64,000 bases of DNA from Stenotrophomonas maltophilia (lineage in GTDB: Bacteria > Pseudomonadota > Gammaproteobacteria > Xanthomonadales > Xanthomonadaceae), in assembly GCF_039555535.1 (NCBI RefSeq), contig NZ_CP154630.1:2741001-2805000 (forward strand), in the 5' to 3' direction. Under the pieces are notes generated by a model. That model ran no database searches. It saw only the letters and a list, made by a program, of their open reading frames with translations, and had not been told where the DNA came from. A program made the position numbers and the translations under genes. Below are positions 1-8,738 of this stretch, in pieces; the first letter of the stretch is position 1, and each line of letters begins with the position of its first letter.

Positions 1-1
1 G

Positions 2-301
2 ACGGCATTGGCCGTGCACTTCCACGACACCTACGGCCAGGCCATCGCCAACATCGCCACCTGCCTGGAAGAAGGCGTGCGCGTGGTCGACAGCGCGGTA
101 TCGGGCGCCGGCGGCTGCCCGTATGCGAAGGGTGCCAGCGGCAACGTCGCCAGCGAGGACGTGGTCTATCTCCTGCAGGGCCTGGGCCTGGAGAGCGGCG
201 TGGACCTGCCGGCCCTGGCCGAGACCGGGCGCTGGCTGGCCGGCCTGCTTGGCCGCGCCACTGCCAGCCGCACCGGCCAGGCGCTGGCCGCCGCCGGTTG
301 A
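2..301 (+). CDS. mvaB: Hydroxymethylglutaryl-CoA lyase, C-terminal part (5' end outside window)
   Basis: This is the last 99 residues of an HMG-CoA lyase, the TIM-barrel enzyme that cleaves HMG-CoA to acetyl-CoA and acetoacetate at the end of leucine degradation. The frame is already open at the window edge, so the gene is cut by the window and not by mutation. The visible part has the metal-binding HFHDTYGQA stretch near the start and the signature AGGCPYAKGASGNVASEDVVYLL, which contains the catalytic-loop cysteine. It ends with TGA at 299-301. An SDR of the hydroxyacyl-CoA dehydrogenase type follows on the same strand, which fits a branched-chain acyl-CoA catabolic neighbourhood. Confidence 0.93.
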   Translation, partial: TALAVHFHDTYGQAIANIATCLEEGVRVVDSAVSGAGGCPYAKGASGNVASEDVVYLLQGLGLESGVDLPALAETGRWLAGLLGRATASRTGQALAAAG

Positions 302-306
302 TGGTG

Positions 307-339
307 GCACTGCGCCGTCCTTGCCGGGCGGCGCAGTGC
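307..339. terminator. Perfect 11-bp hairpin after mvaB, no T-tract
   Basis: The arms GCACTGCGCCG (307-317) and CGGCGCAGTGC (329-339) are perfectly complementary around an 11-nt loop. No run of T follows on either strand, so it is only a weak candidate for an intrinsic terminator and may stabilise the mvaB 3' end instead. Confidence 0.35.
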
Positions 340-401
340 ACAACGGCGACGGTCGCGGCTTCCGTTAGAATCGGCGGTTCTCGAACCTGCAGGACCGTTC
401 A

Positions 402-1172
402 ATGCAGCTGTCTTCCGTACGTGCCGTGATCACTGGCGGCGTCTCCGGCCTCGGCCTGGCCGTGGCCCAGCACCTCGTCGCCCAGGGCGGCAAGGTGGCC
501 CTGTTCGACCTCAACGATGACAAGGGCGCTGCCGCCGTTGCCGGACTGGGCGCCGAAAAGGCCCGCTACTTCAACGTCAACGTCAGCGATGAGGCGGCGG
601 TGACCGCGGCCATCGACCAGGCCCACGATTTCCTCGGCGGCCTCAACGTGGCGATGAACTGTGCCGGCATCCTCGGCGCCGGTCGCGTGCTGGGCAAAGA
701 AGGCCCGATGCCGCTGGCCGGTTTCCAGGGCACGGTGATGGTCAACCTGGTCGGCAGCTTCAACGTCGCCAAGGCCGCGGCCAACCGCATGCAGCACAAC
801 GAAGCCGGCACCGACGGCGAGCGCGGGGTGATCATCAACACCGCCAGCATCGCCGCCTACGAAGGCCAGATCGGCCAGGCCGCGTATGCCGCCAGCAAGG
901 GCGGCGTGGTCTCGATGACGCTGCCGATGGCGCGCGAACTGTCGCGCTTCGGCATCCGCGTCAATACGATTGCGCCCGGCGTGTTCTGGACGCCGATGGT
1001 CGACGGCATGCCCGAGGCCGTGCAGCAGTCGCTGGCCGCCTCGATCCCCTTCCCGTCGCGCCTGGGCAAGCCGGAAGACTTCGCCAGCCTGGTCGGCTTC
1101 ATCCTCGGCAACACCTACCTCAACGGCGAGACCATCCGCCTGGACGGCGCTACCCGCCTCGCTCCGAAGTGA
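402..1172 (+). CDS. SDR-family 3-hydroxyacyl-CoA dehydrogenase (HSD17B10-like)
   Basis: A 256-residue classical short-chain dehydrogenase. The Rossmann motif TGGVSGLG is at residues 11-18, NCAG at about 86-89, and the catalytic Ser149, Tyr162 and Lys166 (YAASK) are all in place. The long insertion between the NAG-type motif and the catalytic Ser, and the ending LDGATRLAPK, resemble the type 10 17-beta-HSD / 2-methyl-3-hydroxybutyryl-CoA dehydrogenase group, which oxidises 3-hydroxyacyl-CoAs with NAD+. Its position just after HMG-CoA lyase supports a role in branched-chain or fatty acyl-CoA breakdown. The exact substrate is an inference from similarity and context. Confidence 0.8.
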   Translation: MQLSSVRAVITGGVSGLGLAVAQHLVAQGGKVALFDLNDDKGAAAVAGLGAEKARYFNVNVSDEAAVTAAIDQAHDFLGGLNVAMNCAGILGAGRVLGKEGPMPLAGFQGTVMVNLVGSFNVAKAAANRMQHNEAGTDGERGVIINTASIAAYEGQIGQAAYAASKGGVVSMTLPMARELSRFGIRVNTIAPGVFWTPMVDGMPEAVQQSLAASIPFPSRLGKPEDFASLVGFILGNTYLNGETIRLDGATRLAPK

Positions 1173-1221
1173 TTCCCCCCGGGCGCCGGGACGGCGCCCT
1201 CCCCCAACGACCTAGATCACC

Positions 1222-1788
1222 ATGAAAGCCAACGACATCAAGAAGGGCAACGTCGTCGAGTACAACAACGGCGTGTACCAGATCCGCGACATCGAGCGCA
1301 GCTCGCCGCAGGGTCGCGGCGGCAACGTCCGCTTCCGCTTCATCATGTACAGCGTGCCGGGCGGCAACAAGCTCGACGCCAGCTTCGATGCCGACGACAA
1401 CCTGGTCGAGGTCGAACTGCTGCGCCGCCAGTCCACCTATTCGTACAAGGATGGCGATGCGTTCGTGTTCCTCGATGACGAGGACTACACCCCCTACACC
1501 CTGGACGCGGACGTGATCGGCGACGACGCCGGCTACATCACCGACGGCCTGACCGGCATCTACGTGCAGGTCATCGACGAGCAGCCGGTGGCGATCCAGC
1601 TGCCGGCCTCGGTGGTGCTGGAAGTGATCGAGACCCCGCCGGAACTGAAGGGCGGCACCGCCACCAAGCGCCCGAAGCCGGCCAAGCTCAACACCGGCAT
1701 CGAGATCATGGTGCCGGAATACATCGTCAACGGCGAACGCGTGCTGGTGAACACCGCCACCGGCGAATTCGCTGGCCGTGCCGACTAA
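1222..1788 (+). CDS. efpL: Elongation factor P-like protein EfpL (YeiP)
   Basis: A 188-residue EF-P paralogue with the three beta-barrel domain plan: KOW-like N-terminal domain, OB domain ([18 protein letters not shown] region), and a C-terminal OB ending in GRAD. EF-P family proteins bind the ribosome between P and E sites and relieve stalling at polyproline motifs. The tip of the domain I loop reads SSPQGRGG with Arg32, matching the arginine-tipped loop (Arg33) of E. coli EfpL rather than the modified lysine of true EF-P, so no lysylation or rhamnosylation is expected. The downstream lipoprotein gene starts inside the last codons of this gene, suggesting translational coupling. Confidence 0.92.
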   Translation: MKANDIKKGNVVEYNNGVYQIRDIERSSPQGRGGNVRFRFIMYSVPGGNKLDASFDADDNLVEVELLRRQSTYSYKDGDAFVFLDDEDYTPYTLDADVIGDDAGYITDGLTGIYVQVIDEQPVAIQLPASVVLEVIETPPELKGGTATKRPKPAKLNTGIEIMVPEYIVNGERVLVNTATGEFAGRAD

Positions 1789-2323
1789 GCGCCTGGCGCT
1801 GATCGCCTGCCTGTCCCTGCTTGCGGCGTGTTCGCCGCAGGCAGCGGACAGCGCTGCCGATGCCGCCCCGGGCAGCACGCAGGTCGAACCGGCCGTGACG
1901 GCCGCGGCGGCGGCGGAGGCACCGGCCGCCGTGGAGGCCACCACCGAAGCGGAGCCATCGACCGGTCTGCCCTCGGGCGACGATGCGCTGGACAAGGCAC
2001 GTGCGGCAGCCGGCTGTCCGGTCCCTGAGGATGTGTATGACGTCGAGGACGTGCGCATCTACTGCACGATGCCGGCCGATGTGCAGGCCTTCCTCGCACG
2101 CGAGAACACCTGCCAGCATTTCGCCGGCGAAGAGCCGTACGACGACGAGCGTCGCCGCGAACTGGAAGAGGCCAGCGCGAAGTACTGCGAGGGCCGCGAG
2201 AAGATCTTCACTGATCTGGTCGCGCGTCATCGCGGTGACTGTGCGATCCGTGATGCGCTGATCGCGATCAACGGCCGCTACGATCTGGTGTTCGAGCTGG
2301 ACCTGAAGACCTGCGAGGGCTGA
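1778..2323 (+). CDS. Hypothetical lipoprotein with Ala/Glu-rich linker
   Basis: A 181-residue predicted lipoprotein. It begins with a GTG codon at 1778 that lies inside the efpL 3' end (11-nt overlap). The N-terminus has two basic residues, a hydrophobic stretch and the lipobox LLAAC, so Cys18 would be lipidated. Residues about 20-65 are Ala/Glu/Thr-rich and low in complexity, probably a flexible linker. The remaining 115 residues contain four spaced cysteines that could form disulfides in the periplasm. I recognise no named domain. A SMAG repeat follows at 2338. Confidence 0.75.
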   Translation: MPTKRLALIACLSLLAACSPQAADSAADAAPGSTQVEPAVTAAAAAEAPAAVEATTEAEPSTGLPSGDDALDKARAAAGCPVPEDVYDVEDVRIYCTMPADVQAFLARENTCQHFAGEEPYDDERRRELEEASAKYCEGREKIFTDLVARHRGDCAIRDALIAINGRYDLVFELDLKTCEG

Positions 2324-2337
2324 CCCGCAATGTTGAT

Positions 2338-2404
2338 GTAGAGCCGAGCCCATGCTCGGCTGCGTTGCGCTCTGCACTGCAGTCGAGCGTGGGCCCGGCT
2401 CTAC
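2338..2404. repeat. SMAG-type repeat, inverted dimer
   Basis: Two short stem-loops face each other, the left one beginning GTAGAGCCGAGCCCATGCTC and the right one ending GGCTCTAC. This is the GTAG-ended palindrome format described as SMAG in S. maltophilia. It lies between convergent genes and may act as a bidirectional transcript end. Confidence 0.85.
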
Positions 2405-2411
2405 AGAGGGC

Positions 2412-3104
2412 TTACGGCTGCTTCGCGCCGAAATTGCCACAGCCGTGGTACTGGCGCGTGCCGACCGTCAGCATCACCTTGGCCTCGAACGCCTCGCCAC
2501 TCATGTCGTCCTGGCAGGTCGTGCGCTGGAAGCTGAGCTTGACGTCGGTGCCATCGGACGCCTTGCCACTCCAACCGTCAGCACCTTCGGTGGGCTTGGC
2601 CACGTCGAAGCGACGCTCGCCATAGTCGACTTCCACCTGCAGGCCCGGCGCGTCGCCATCAACGACCGCAAGCCAGCCGGGTTCATTGCCGGTGGCACGG
2701 AACGCAGCGTTGCCGGCACTGCCATCGCCTTCGGCAGCCTCCACCGCGTGGCACTCACGATCCGCTTCGCCCTTCAGGCTCAGCAGACCGTCATCGCTGC
2801 CCCTGGTCCAGAAGCTGTTGCCCTGGCCATCGCCATATTTGGCGCCGGATGCCGTGCGTTCGGAGGTCATGGCGAAGGTGCGCTCGCCGATCACCACCGT
2901 GGCCGCGTCTTCGCCATTGAAGGTCGCACGCACGTTCAGATCACCACACTGGTAGGCGGTCTCGCTGCCACCCGCGGTGCTGGCACCTGGCTGCGGCGTG
3001 GGAGGCGGGGTGTCATTGCCGCCAGCGGCGGGTGCCTGGGCCGGCTGGCACGCGGCCAGCGCCAACCCGAGGGAGGCTGCCAACAGACTGGGAACTACAC
3101 GCAT
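2412..3104 (-). CDS. Lipoprotein with MliC-like and COG3650-like domains
   Basis: A 230-residue predicted lipoprotein. The ATG at 3104 is preceded by AAGGAG. The signal sequence ends in the lipobox ALAAC. After a Pro/Gly-rich linker comes a domain starting YQCGDLNVRATFNG with a closing Cys, typical of MliC/PliC-type C-type-lysozyme inhibitors. It is followed by a second domain with FRATGNEPGWLAVVDGD, the pattern of the COG3650 family. MliC domains bind lysozyme in its active site and protect peptidoglycan from host or competitor enzymes. Domain assignment is by motif recognition. Inhibitory activity here is inferred. Confidence 0.75.
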   Translation of the reverse strand: MRVVPSLLAASLGLALAACQPAQAPAAGGNDTPPPTPQPGASTAGGSETAYQCGDLNVRATFNGEDAATVVIGERTFAMTSERTASGAKYGDGQGNSFWTRGSDDGLLSLKGEADRECHAVEAAEGDGSAGNAAFRATGNEPGWLAVVDGDAPGLQVEVDYGERRFDVAKPTEGADGWSGKASDGTDVKLSFQRTTCQDDMSGEAFEAKVMLTVGTRQYHGCGNFGAKQP

Positions 3105-3187
3105 GGCTCGACTCCTTGTCGACACTACTGAGATCATCGACCCTACCACCTGCCGGTGAGCGGGGCCTGAAAGGGGCCTGACCATGC

Positions 3188-3580
3188 TCACACGGCCAAC
3201 ACCGCCATCGACAGCAGTTGTGCGCCGCTGTCGCCGGAACTGCAGGTCCACACCCGCAGCAGGCGCAGTTTCAGTTCGCGCTCCTGGCCCTGCCCGCGCA
3301 CTGACAGGCGCACGTCGCTGGACAGCAATGCCAGACGCCCGCACAGCAGCGTTTCCACAGCGCACGTCTGCAGGCTGCCCACCTGCAGTTTCCCAGCCAG
3401 CCAGTCGCCCAGCCATGGCAGGTCGAGCATGCGGCCGCCGTGGCCATCCATCATGAACAAGGCCGGCGATACAAGCGTGCTCAATGCATCGTGATCATTT
3501 TCCAGCAGCGCTGCGCACAGGCGCTGCTCCAGCGCCATCAACTGTTGCTCGTGCAGATCTTCAACGATGTTCCGTTCCAT
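3188..3580 (-). CDS. NTF2-like (DUF4440/SnoaL-type) small protein
   Basis: A 130-residue protein with the cone-shaped alpha+beta pattern of the NTF2-like superfamily: an N-terminal helix pair (MERNIVEDLHEQQLMALEQRL), the DHDALSTLVSP stretch and a FMMDGHGGRMLD strand. Members are small pocket proteins, either enzymes or binding domains. The start codon lies within the end of the RND pump gene (overlap 3561-3580), so it is very likely the third, translationally coupled gene of the efflux operon. No catalytic residues can be named, and a role in drug handling is only inferred from position. Confidence 0.65.
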   Translation of the reverse strand: MERNIVEDLHEQQLMALEQRLCAALLENDHDALSTLVSPALFMMDGHGGRMLDLPWLGDWLAGKLQVGSLQTCAVETLLCGRLALLSSDVRLSVRGQGQERELKLRLLRVWTCSSGDSGAQLLSMAVLAV

Positions 3581-6500
3581 CCACGATTCCTCCCGGCATC
3601 GGCCGGCGCCTGCGCAGGCGCTGCGCGATCCATTGCCGCGCGCCCTGCACCACTACATAGAAGACCGGCACGAAGAACACGGCCAGCACGGTCGCACTGA
3701 CCATGCCACCGAACACACCAGTTCCGATCGCCCGCTGGGTTTCCTTCGACGCCCCCTGCGCCAGCATCAGCGGCACCACGCCCAACGCGAAAGCCAGCGA
3801 GGTCATCACGATCGGCCGCAGGCGCAGCCTGGCCGCCTCCAATGCTGCCTCGACCAGGCCGCGCCCCTGCTGTTGCAGCTGCCGCGCGAACTCGACGATG
3901 AGGATCGCGTTCTTCGCAGACAGCCCGATCACGGTGATCATGCCGACCTTGAAGAACACGTCGTTGGGCATGCCGCGCAACAACACCGCGGCGACCGCAC
4001 CGAGCAGGCCCAGCGGCACCACCAGCATCACCGCCAGCGGAATCGACCAGCTCTCGTACAGCGCCGCCAGTACCAGGAACACCACCAGCATCGACAACAC
4101 CAGCAGCCATGGCGCCTGCGCCCCCGACTCGCGCTCCTGCAGCGACTGGCTGGTCCACTGCAGGGAGAAGCCGGTTGGCAGCGCTTCGGCCAGCCGCTCC
4201 ATCTCCGCCATCGCCTGGCCGGTCGACACGCCGGAGGCCGGTGCACCGGACAGGTTCAATGCCGGAAAGCCGAGGTAGCGCTGCAGCTGCAGCGGCGCCT
4301 CGGTCCAGTGTGGCGTCACCAGTTCCGACAACGCCACCATGCCACCCTCACTGTTGCGCACGTACAGCTTCAGCACGTCCTCCAGTTCCATCCGGTACGG
4401 CGCATCGGCCTGCAGGATCACCTGCTGCAACCGGCCCCTGTTGGGGAAGTCGTTGACGTACTGCGAGCCCATTGCTGCCGACAGCGTGCTGCTGATGTGC
4501 TCGAAGCCCACGCCCATCGCCTCGGCCTTGGCCCGGTCGATGTCCAGCCGCACGCTGGTGCCCGCAGGCAGGCCATCGGCGTGCACTTCCGACAGCAGCG
4601 GGCTGGCCTCGGCCAGCTTCAGCAGCTGCTGCAACGCCGCGCGCAGTTCCGCCTGGCTCTGCCCGGTACGTGCCTGCAGGGCCAGCGAGAAGCCGGAAGA
4701 ACGCCCCAGGCTGTCGATCGCCGGCGGCATCACGCTCATCACCTCGCCCTCGGCCAGCGTGGCCATCGCCTTCTGCGCGGCCTCCACCTCACCGGCCGCA
4801 GTGGCGCCTGCACGCTCGCCCCAGTCCTTCAGCATGGTGTAGGTCAGCGCCGCGCTCGGGCCGGAGCCTGAGAAGCTGTAGCCGAGGATGGACTGGTTGG
4901 AAGCAATGCCCGGGCGCGAGGCCACGTGCCGCTCATAGGCTTCGACCACCGCCAGCGTGCGTTCGGCCGTCGCTTCGGCCGGCAGCTGGATCGATGTCAT
5001 GAAGTAGCCCTGGTCCTCTTCCGGCAGGAACGCGCCCGGCAGCCAGTGCAGGCCCAGCAGCAGGGCCGCCACCAGGGCAGCGAACACGCCCATCACCCGG
5101 CCACTGCGCTGCAGCACCGAGGCCACGCCACGCTGGTAGCGCCCGGTCATCCTCTCGAAGCCACGATTGAACGCGCCGAACAGCCCACCACGACCGTGAT
5201 GACCATGGGTGCTGGGGCGCAGCAGGGTCGCGCACAACGCCGGCGTCAGGCTCAGTGCCAACAATGCCGAGAACAGGATCGACACCGCCATCGCCACGGT
5301 AAACTGACGGTAGATCGCGCCCACCGAACCGCTGGCGAATGCCATCGGAATGAAGACCGCGGTCAGCACCAGGGTGATGCCGATCACCGCGCCGGTCAGC
5401 TCACGCATCGCCTTGATGGTGGCCTCGCGGGGTGGCAGACCTTCCTCGGCCATGATGCGCTCCACGCCTTCGACCACCACGATCGCATCGTCAACGATGA
5501 TGCCGATCGCCAGCACCATGCCGAACATCGTCAGCACGTTGATCGAGAAGCCCAGCGCCAGCATCACTGCAAAGGTGCCCAGCAGCGCGATCGGCGCGAC
5601 CAGCGCCGGGATCAGCGTGTAACGCCAGTTCTGCAGGAACAGGTACATCACCGCGAACACCAGCAGCATCGCTTCCAGCAGCGTCTGCACCACCTTCTGG
5701 ATCGAGATCTTCACGAAGGGTGCGGTGTCGAACGGAATGCTCGACTCCACCCCACGCGGCAGGAGCGATGCCAGTTCGGCCATGCGTTCGCGAACTGCAG
5801 ATGCGGTCCGCACGGCATTCGCGCCGGGGCGTAGCTGCACGCCGGCGGCGGTAGCGGGATGGCCATCCTCGCGGGTGCCCCAGGCATAGCTCTGCGCGCC
5901 CAGTTCGACGCGGGCGACATCGCCCAGCAGCACCCGTGAGCCATCGGTCCCGGCGCGCAGCACGATGGCGGCGAACTGTTCCGGCGTGGACAGCTGACCG
6001 TCGGCGCTGAGTGGCACGGTGATGCGCTGCCCCGGCACACCGGGCGAATCGCCGATGCGTCCCGGCGAGATCTCCAGGTTCTGCTGCTCGATGGCGTCCG
6101 CCACATCGCCCATGGTCAGGCCGTAGCCGGTCAACCGGGTCGGGTCCAGCCACACCCGCATCGCCTGCTCCGCGCCGAACAACTGCACGCGGCCGACGCC
6201 ATCGATGCGGCGCAGCTCTTCGATGATGTTGCGCGCCATGAAGTCGCCCAGCGCGGCCTCGCTGACGCTGGCATCCGGCGAACGCAGGCCGACCAGCATC
6301 AGGAAGCCGGAATCGGCGGCCTCCACGAACAGGCCGTTCTGGCGCACGCTGCGCGGCAGCCGCGGTTCGATCGCCTTGATCCGGTTCTGCACGTCCACCT
6401 GTGCCAGTTCCGGATCGGTGCCGGGCTTGAAGGTGGCGGTGATGGAGGCCTCGCCGGAGGTGTCCACCGACGATTCGAAGTAGAGCAGGTGCTTGACGCT

Positions 6501-6710
6501 GGACAGCTCGCGCTCGATCAGGCCGACCACCGCATCGTTCAGCGTCTGCGGGCTGGCGCCCGGGTAGCTGGCGTAGATGCTGACGCTGGGCGGCGCCACC
6601 GCCGGGTAGCGCTCCACCGCCAGGCGCGGGATCGCCAGCACGCCGGCCAGAATGATGAAGATCGCCAGCACCCAGGCGAACACCGGGCGATCGATGAAGA
6701 AACGTGCCAT
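3561..6710 (-). CDS. smeZ: RND multidrug efflux transporter, SmeZ-like
   Basis: A 1049-residue HAE1-type RND pump, the normal family length. It starts MARFFIDRPVFAWVLAIFII (first transmembrane helix), has two large periplasmic loops, and carries the proton-relay Asp pair in GIIVDDAIVVVEG (about residues 405-409) plus the conserved C-terminal-half segment GLSAKNAILIVEFARQLQQQG. It would drive proton-coupled export of drugs as a trimer. The gene follows the adaptor by 36 nt. The organisation of adaptor and pump without an outer-membrane factor, divergent from a two-component system, matches SmeYZ of S. maltophilia, which exports aminoglycosides among other compounds. The symbol is assigned by organisation and similarity, not by alignment. 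Confidence 0.82.
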   Translation of the reverse strand: MARFFIDRPVFAWVLAIFIILAGVLAIPRLAVERYPAVAPPSVSIYASYPGASPQTLNDAVVGLIERELSSVKHLLYFESSVDTSGEASITATFKPGTDPELAQVDVQNRIKAIEPRLPRSVRQNGLFVEAADSGFLMLVGLRSPDASVSEAALGDFMARNIIEELRRIDGVGRVQLFGAEQAMRVWLDPTRLTGYGLTMGDVADAIEQQNLEISPGRIGDSPGVPGQRITVPLSADGQLSTPEQFAAIVLRAGTDGSRVLLGDVARVELGAQSYAWGTREDGHPATAAGVQLRPGANAVRTASAVRERMAELASLLPRGVESSIPFDTAPFVKISIQKVVQTLLEAMLLVFAVMYLFLQNWRYTLIPALVAPIALLGTFAVMLALGFSINVLTMFGMVLAIGIIVDDAIVVVEGVERIMAEEGLPPREATIKAMRELTGAVIGITLVLTAVFIPMAFASGSVGAIYRQFTVAMAVSILFSALLALSLTPALCATLLRPSTHGHHGRGGLFGAFNRGFERMTGRYQRGVASVLQRSGRVMGVFAALVAALLLGLHWLPGAFLPEEDQGYFMTSIQLPAEATAERTLAVVEAYERHVASRPGIASNQSILGYSFSGSGPSAALTYTMLKDWGERAGATAAGEVEAAQKAMATLAEGEVMSVMPPAIDSLGRSSGFSLALQARTGQSQAELRAALQQLLKLAEASPLLSEVHADGLPAGTSVRLDIDRAKAEAMGVGFEHISSTLSAAMGSQYVNDFPNRGRLQQVILQADAPYRMELEDVLKLYVRNSEGGMVALSELVTPHWTEAPLQLQRYLGFPALNLSGAPASGVSTGQAMAEMERLAEALPTGFSLQWTSQSLQERESGAQAPWLLVLSMLVVFLVLAALYESWSIPLAVMLVVPLGLLGAVAAVLLRGMPNDVFFKVGMITVIGLSAKNAILIVEFARQLQQQGRGLVEAALEAARLRLRPIVMTSLAFALGVVPLMLAQGASKETQRAIGTGVFGGMVSATVLAVFFVPVFYVVVQGARQWIAQRLRRRRPMPGGIVDGTEHR

Positions 6711-6746
6711 GTTGGATTTTCCTGGAGGGACCGGCCCGGGACAGGC

Positions 6747-7892
6747 TCAGCCCTTGCTGCCGGCCTGCACGGCACCGGCGCCTGCGACCGGCAGCTGCCA
6801 GTCGCGCGCATCGACCACTACGCCTTCCTGCAGGCGTTCCTGGCCCTCGACCACCACCTTCTCGCCGGCCTTCAGGCCGGAGCGCACCAGCCACTGGCGA
6901 TCGACGCTGCCATCGACCTCCAGCGTGCGGATCACCGCCTTGCCGTTGGCGCCGATCACCCAGGCATAGGCCTGGCCGCCGGCGCTGCGCAGCAAGGCCT
7001 GCTGCGGCACGGTCAATGCGCTGGCCGGTGCACCGCGCGGCACCTTCGCACGCACGTACATCCCCGGCAGCAGCTGGCGCTGGGGGTTGTCGACCAGGAT
7101 GCGCAGGATCACGTCTCCGGTGCGCGCGTCGACATTGATACCGGAGAACAGCAGCTGGCCGCGTTCGGACAGTGGCTTGCCCGCTGCACCGATGATGGTT
7201 ACCGGCAGTTCGCCACCACCGGCACTGCGCTGCAGCGCCTCCAGCTGTGCGGCCGGCTGGCGCACGTCCACGTAGACCTGGTCGATCTGCTGCACCACCG
7301 CCATCGGTTCGGCGTCGGCAGCACCGACCAGCGCGCCCTCGGTCACCAGCGCCTGGTCGATGCGGCCGGCAATCGGTGCGCTGACCGTTGCGTAGCGCAG
7401 GTCGAGCTGGCGTCGTGCCAGGATCGCGCGCGCCTCGTTCACTGCCGCACGGGCCTGTTCGTACTCGGCACTGGCATCGTCGCGGTGCTGTTGGCTGACC
7501 GCCTGCGCGGCCGCCAGCGCATGCAGGCGCTGCGAGTGCACGCGGCTGCGGCCCAGCGCCGCTTCGCTGCGCTGAAGAGCCGCCAGTGCCGAATCCACGT
7601 CGGCGCGGAATGCCGCCGGATCGATCTGGAACAGCGCCTGGCCGGCGCTGACTTCCGCGCCCTGGTCAAACAAGCGGCGCTGCACGATGCCACCCACCTG
7701 GGCACGGATCTGTGCGGTGCGCACGGCGGACACGCGGCCGGGCAGTTCGTCATCGCGCTGTACCACCTGCGGGCCGACGGTGACCACGCTGACACGCGGC
7801 GTGGCTTCCGGCGTGGCTTCGGGGGTGGAGCAGGCCGTCATGGCCAGGGCGAGGGCCGCGATCAACGCGACCGGAGTCCTGAAGGTTCTCAT
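6747..7892 (-). CDS. smeY: RND efflux membrane-fusion protein, SmeY-like
   Basis: A 381-residue periplasmic adaptor. The ATG at 7892 gives a lipoprotein signal (MRTFRTPVALIAALALAMTAC), so the protein is probably anchored in the inner membrane by Cys21. It has the lipoyl half-motifs around VGGIVQRRLFDQGAEVSAGQALFQIDP and APIAGRID, a long alpha-hairpin between them, and beta-barrel and membrane-proximal domains at the C-terminus. It would bridge the RND pump to an outer-membrane channel. No channel gene is present here, so the pump must borrow a TolC/SmeF-type protein encoded elsewhere. Divergent transcription from the response regulator suggests direct control. Confidence 0.85.
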   Translation of the reverse strand: MRTFRTPVALIAALALAMTACSTPEATPEATPRVSVVTVGPQVVQRDDELPGRVSAVRTAQIRAQVGGIVQRRLFDQGAEVSAGQALFQIDPAAFRADVDSALAALQRSEAALGRSRVHSQRLHALAAAQAVSQQHRDDASAEYEQARAAVNEARAILARRQLDLRYATVSAPIAGRIDQALVTEGALVGAADAEPMAVVQQIDQVYVDVRQPAAQLEALQRSAGGGELPVTIIGAAGKPLSERGQLLFSGINVDARTGDVILRILVDNPQRQLLPGMYVRAKVPRGAPASALTVPQQALLRSAGGQAYAWVIGANGKAVIRTLEVDGSVDRQWLVRSGLKAGEKVVVEGQERLQEGVVVDARDWQLPVAGAGAVQAGSKG

Positions 7893-7988
7893 TGCTGTGC
7901 ACAATGCCGCGCAGGCGGCTGATAGGTTCTGAAGCGTGCAGTCTGCGGGGTGATGATGGGGTTTCGATGGAGGAACTGTGGAGATACG

Positions 7989-8738
7989 ATGGAGGCAAGC
8001 ACCTTAAGGCCCCGCCCCTGCATGCATGCCTCCCCTGCCCTCGCCGCCCTCGTCCTGATCGTCGAGGATGAGGCCGAGATCGCCGATATTCTTACCGCCT
8101 ACCTGGAACGCGAAGGACTGCGCACCCTGCGTGCCGCCGATGGCCACAGCGCACTGGACCTGCACCGCAGCGCCCGCCCGGACCTGGTCCTGCTCGACGT
8201 ACAGCTGCCGCGACTGGATGGCTGGAGCGTGCTGACCCAGCTGCGCCAGCGCGGCGAAACGCCGGTGATCATGCTGACCGCGCTGGACCAGGACCTGGAC
8301 AAGCTGACCGCGCTGCGCATGGGCGCCGACGACTATGTGGTCAAGCCATTCAATCCGGCCGAAGTTGCCGCGCGCGTGCGTGCGGTACTTCGGCGTACGC
8401 TGCGTGCCTCACGCGTGGACACGCCGACGGCGCTGCGCGCGGGCCCATTGCTGATCGACTCGGCCACCCACGCCGTGCACGTCGAAGGCGATGGCTACAG
8501 CCATGAAGTACTGCTCACCCTTACCGAGTTCAAGCTGCTGCACTGCATGGCGCTGGCGCCGACCCGCATCTTCAGCCGCAGCGAACTGATGCACGAATGC
8601 CTGCCGGAAAGCGAGGCACTGGAACGCACCGTCGACAGCCATGTCAGCAAGCTTCGCCGCAAGCTGGATGAAGTCGGCATGGTCAACGTACCGGCCAGCG
8701 TGCGGGGTGTCGGCTACCGGTTGATGGCCGACCGCTGA
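7989..8738 (+). CDS. smeRy: OmpR/BaeR-family response regulator, SmeRy-like
   Basis: A 249-residue regulator. The receiver domain (about 20-135) has acidic pocket Glu26/Asp27, phospho-acceptor Asp70 in LLDVQLP, Thr97 and Lys119 (VVKPF). A winged-helix OmpR domain follows with LTLTEFKLL and the recognition segment ALERTVDSHVSKLRRKL. I prefer the ATG at 7989, which has GGAG seven bases upstream. An internal ATG at 8022 has no visible ribosome site. The stop codon overlaps the sensor kinase ATG by one base. It is transcribed away from the pump genes across a gap of about 100 bp, so both promoters must lie there. The name rests on the SmeYZ/SmeSyRy gene order. Confidence 0.82.
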   Translation: MEASTLRPRPCMHASPALAALVLIVEDEAEIADILTAYLEREGLRTLRAADGHSALDLHRSARPDLVLLDVQLPRLDGWSVLTQLRQRGETPVIMLTALDQDLDKLTALRMGADDYVVKPFNPAEVAARVRAVLRRTLRASRVDTPTALRAGPLLIDSATHAVHVEGDGYSHEVLLTLTEFKLLHCMALAPTRIFSRSELMHECLPESEALERTVDSHVSKLRRKLDEVGMVNVPASVRGVGYRLMADR

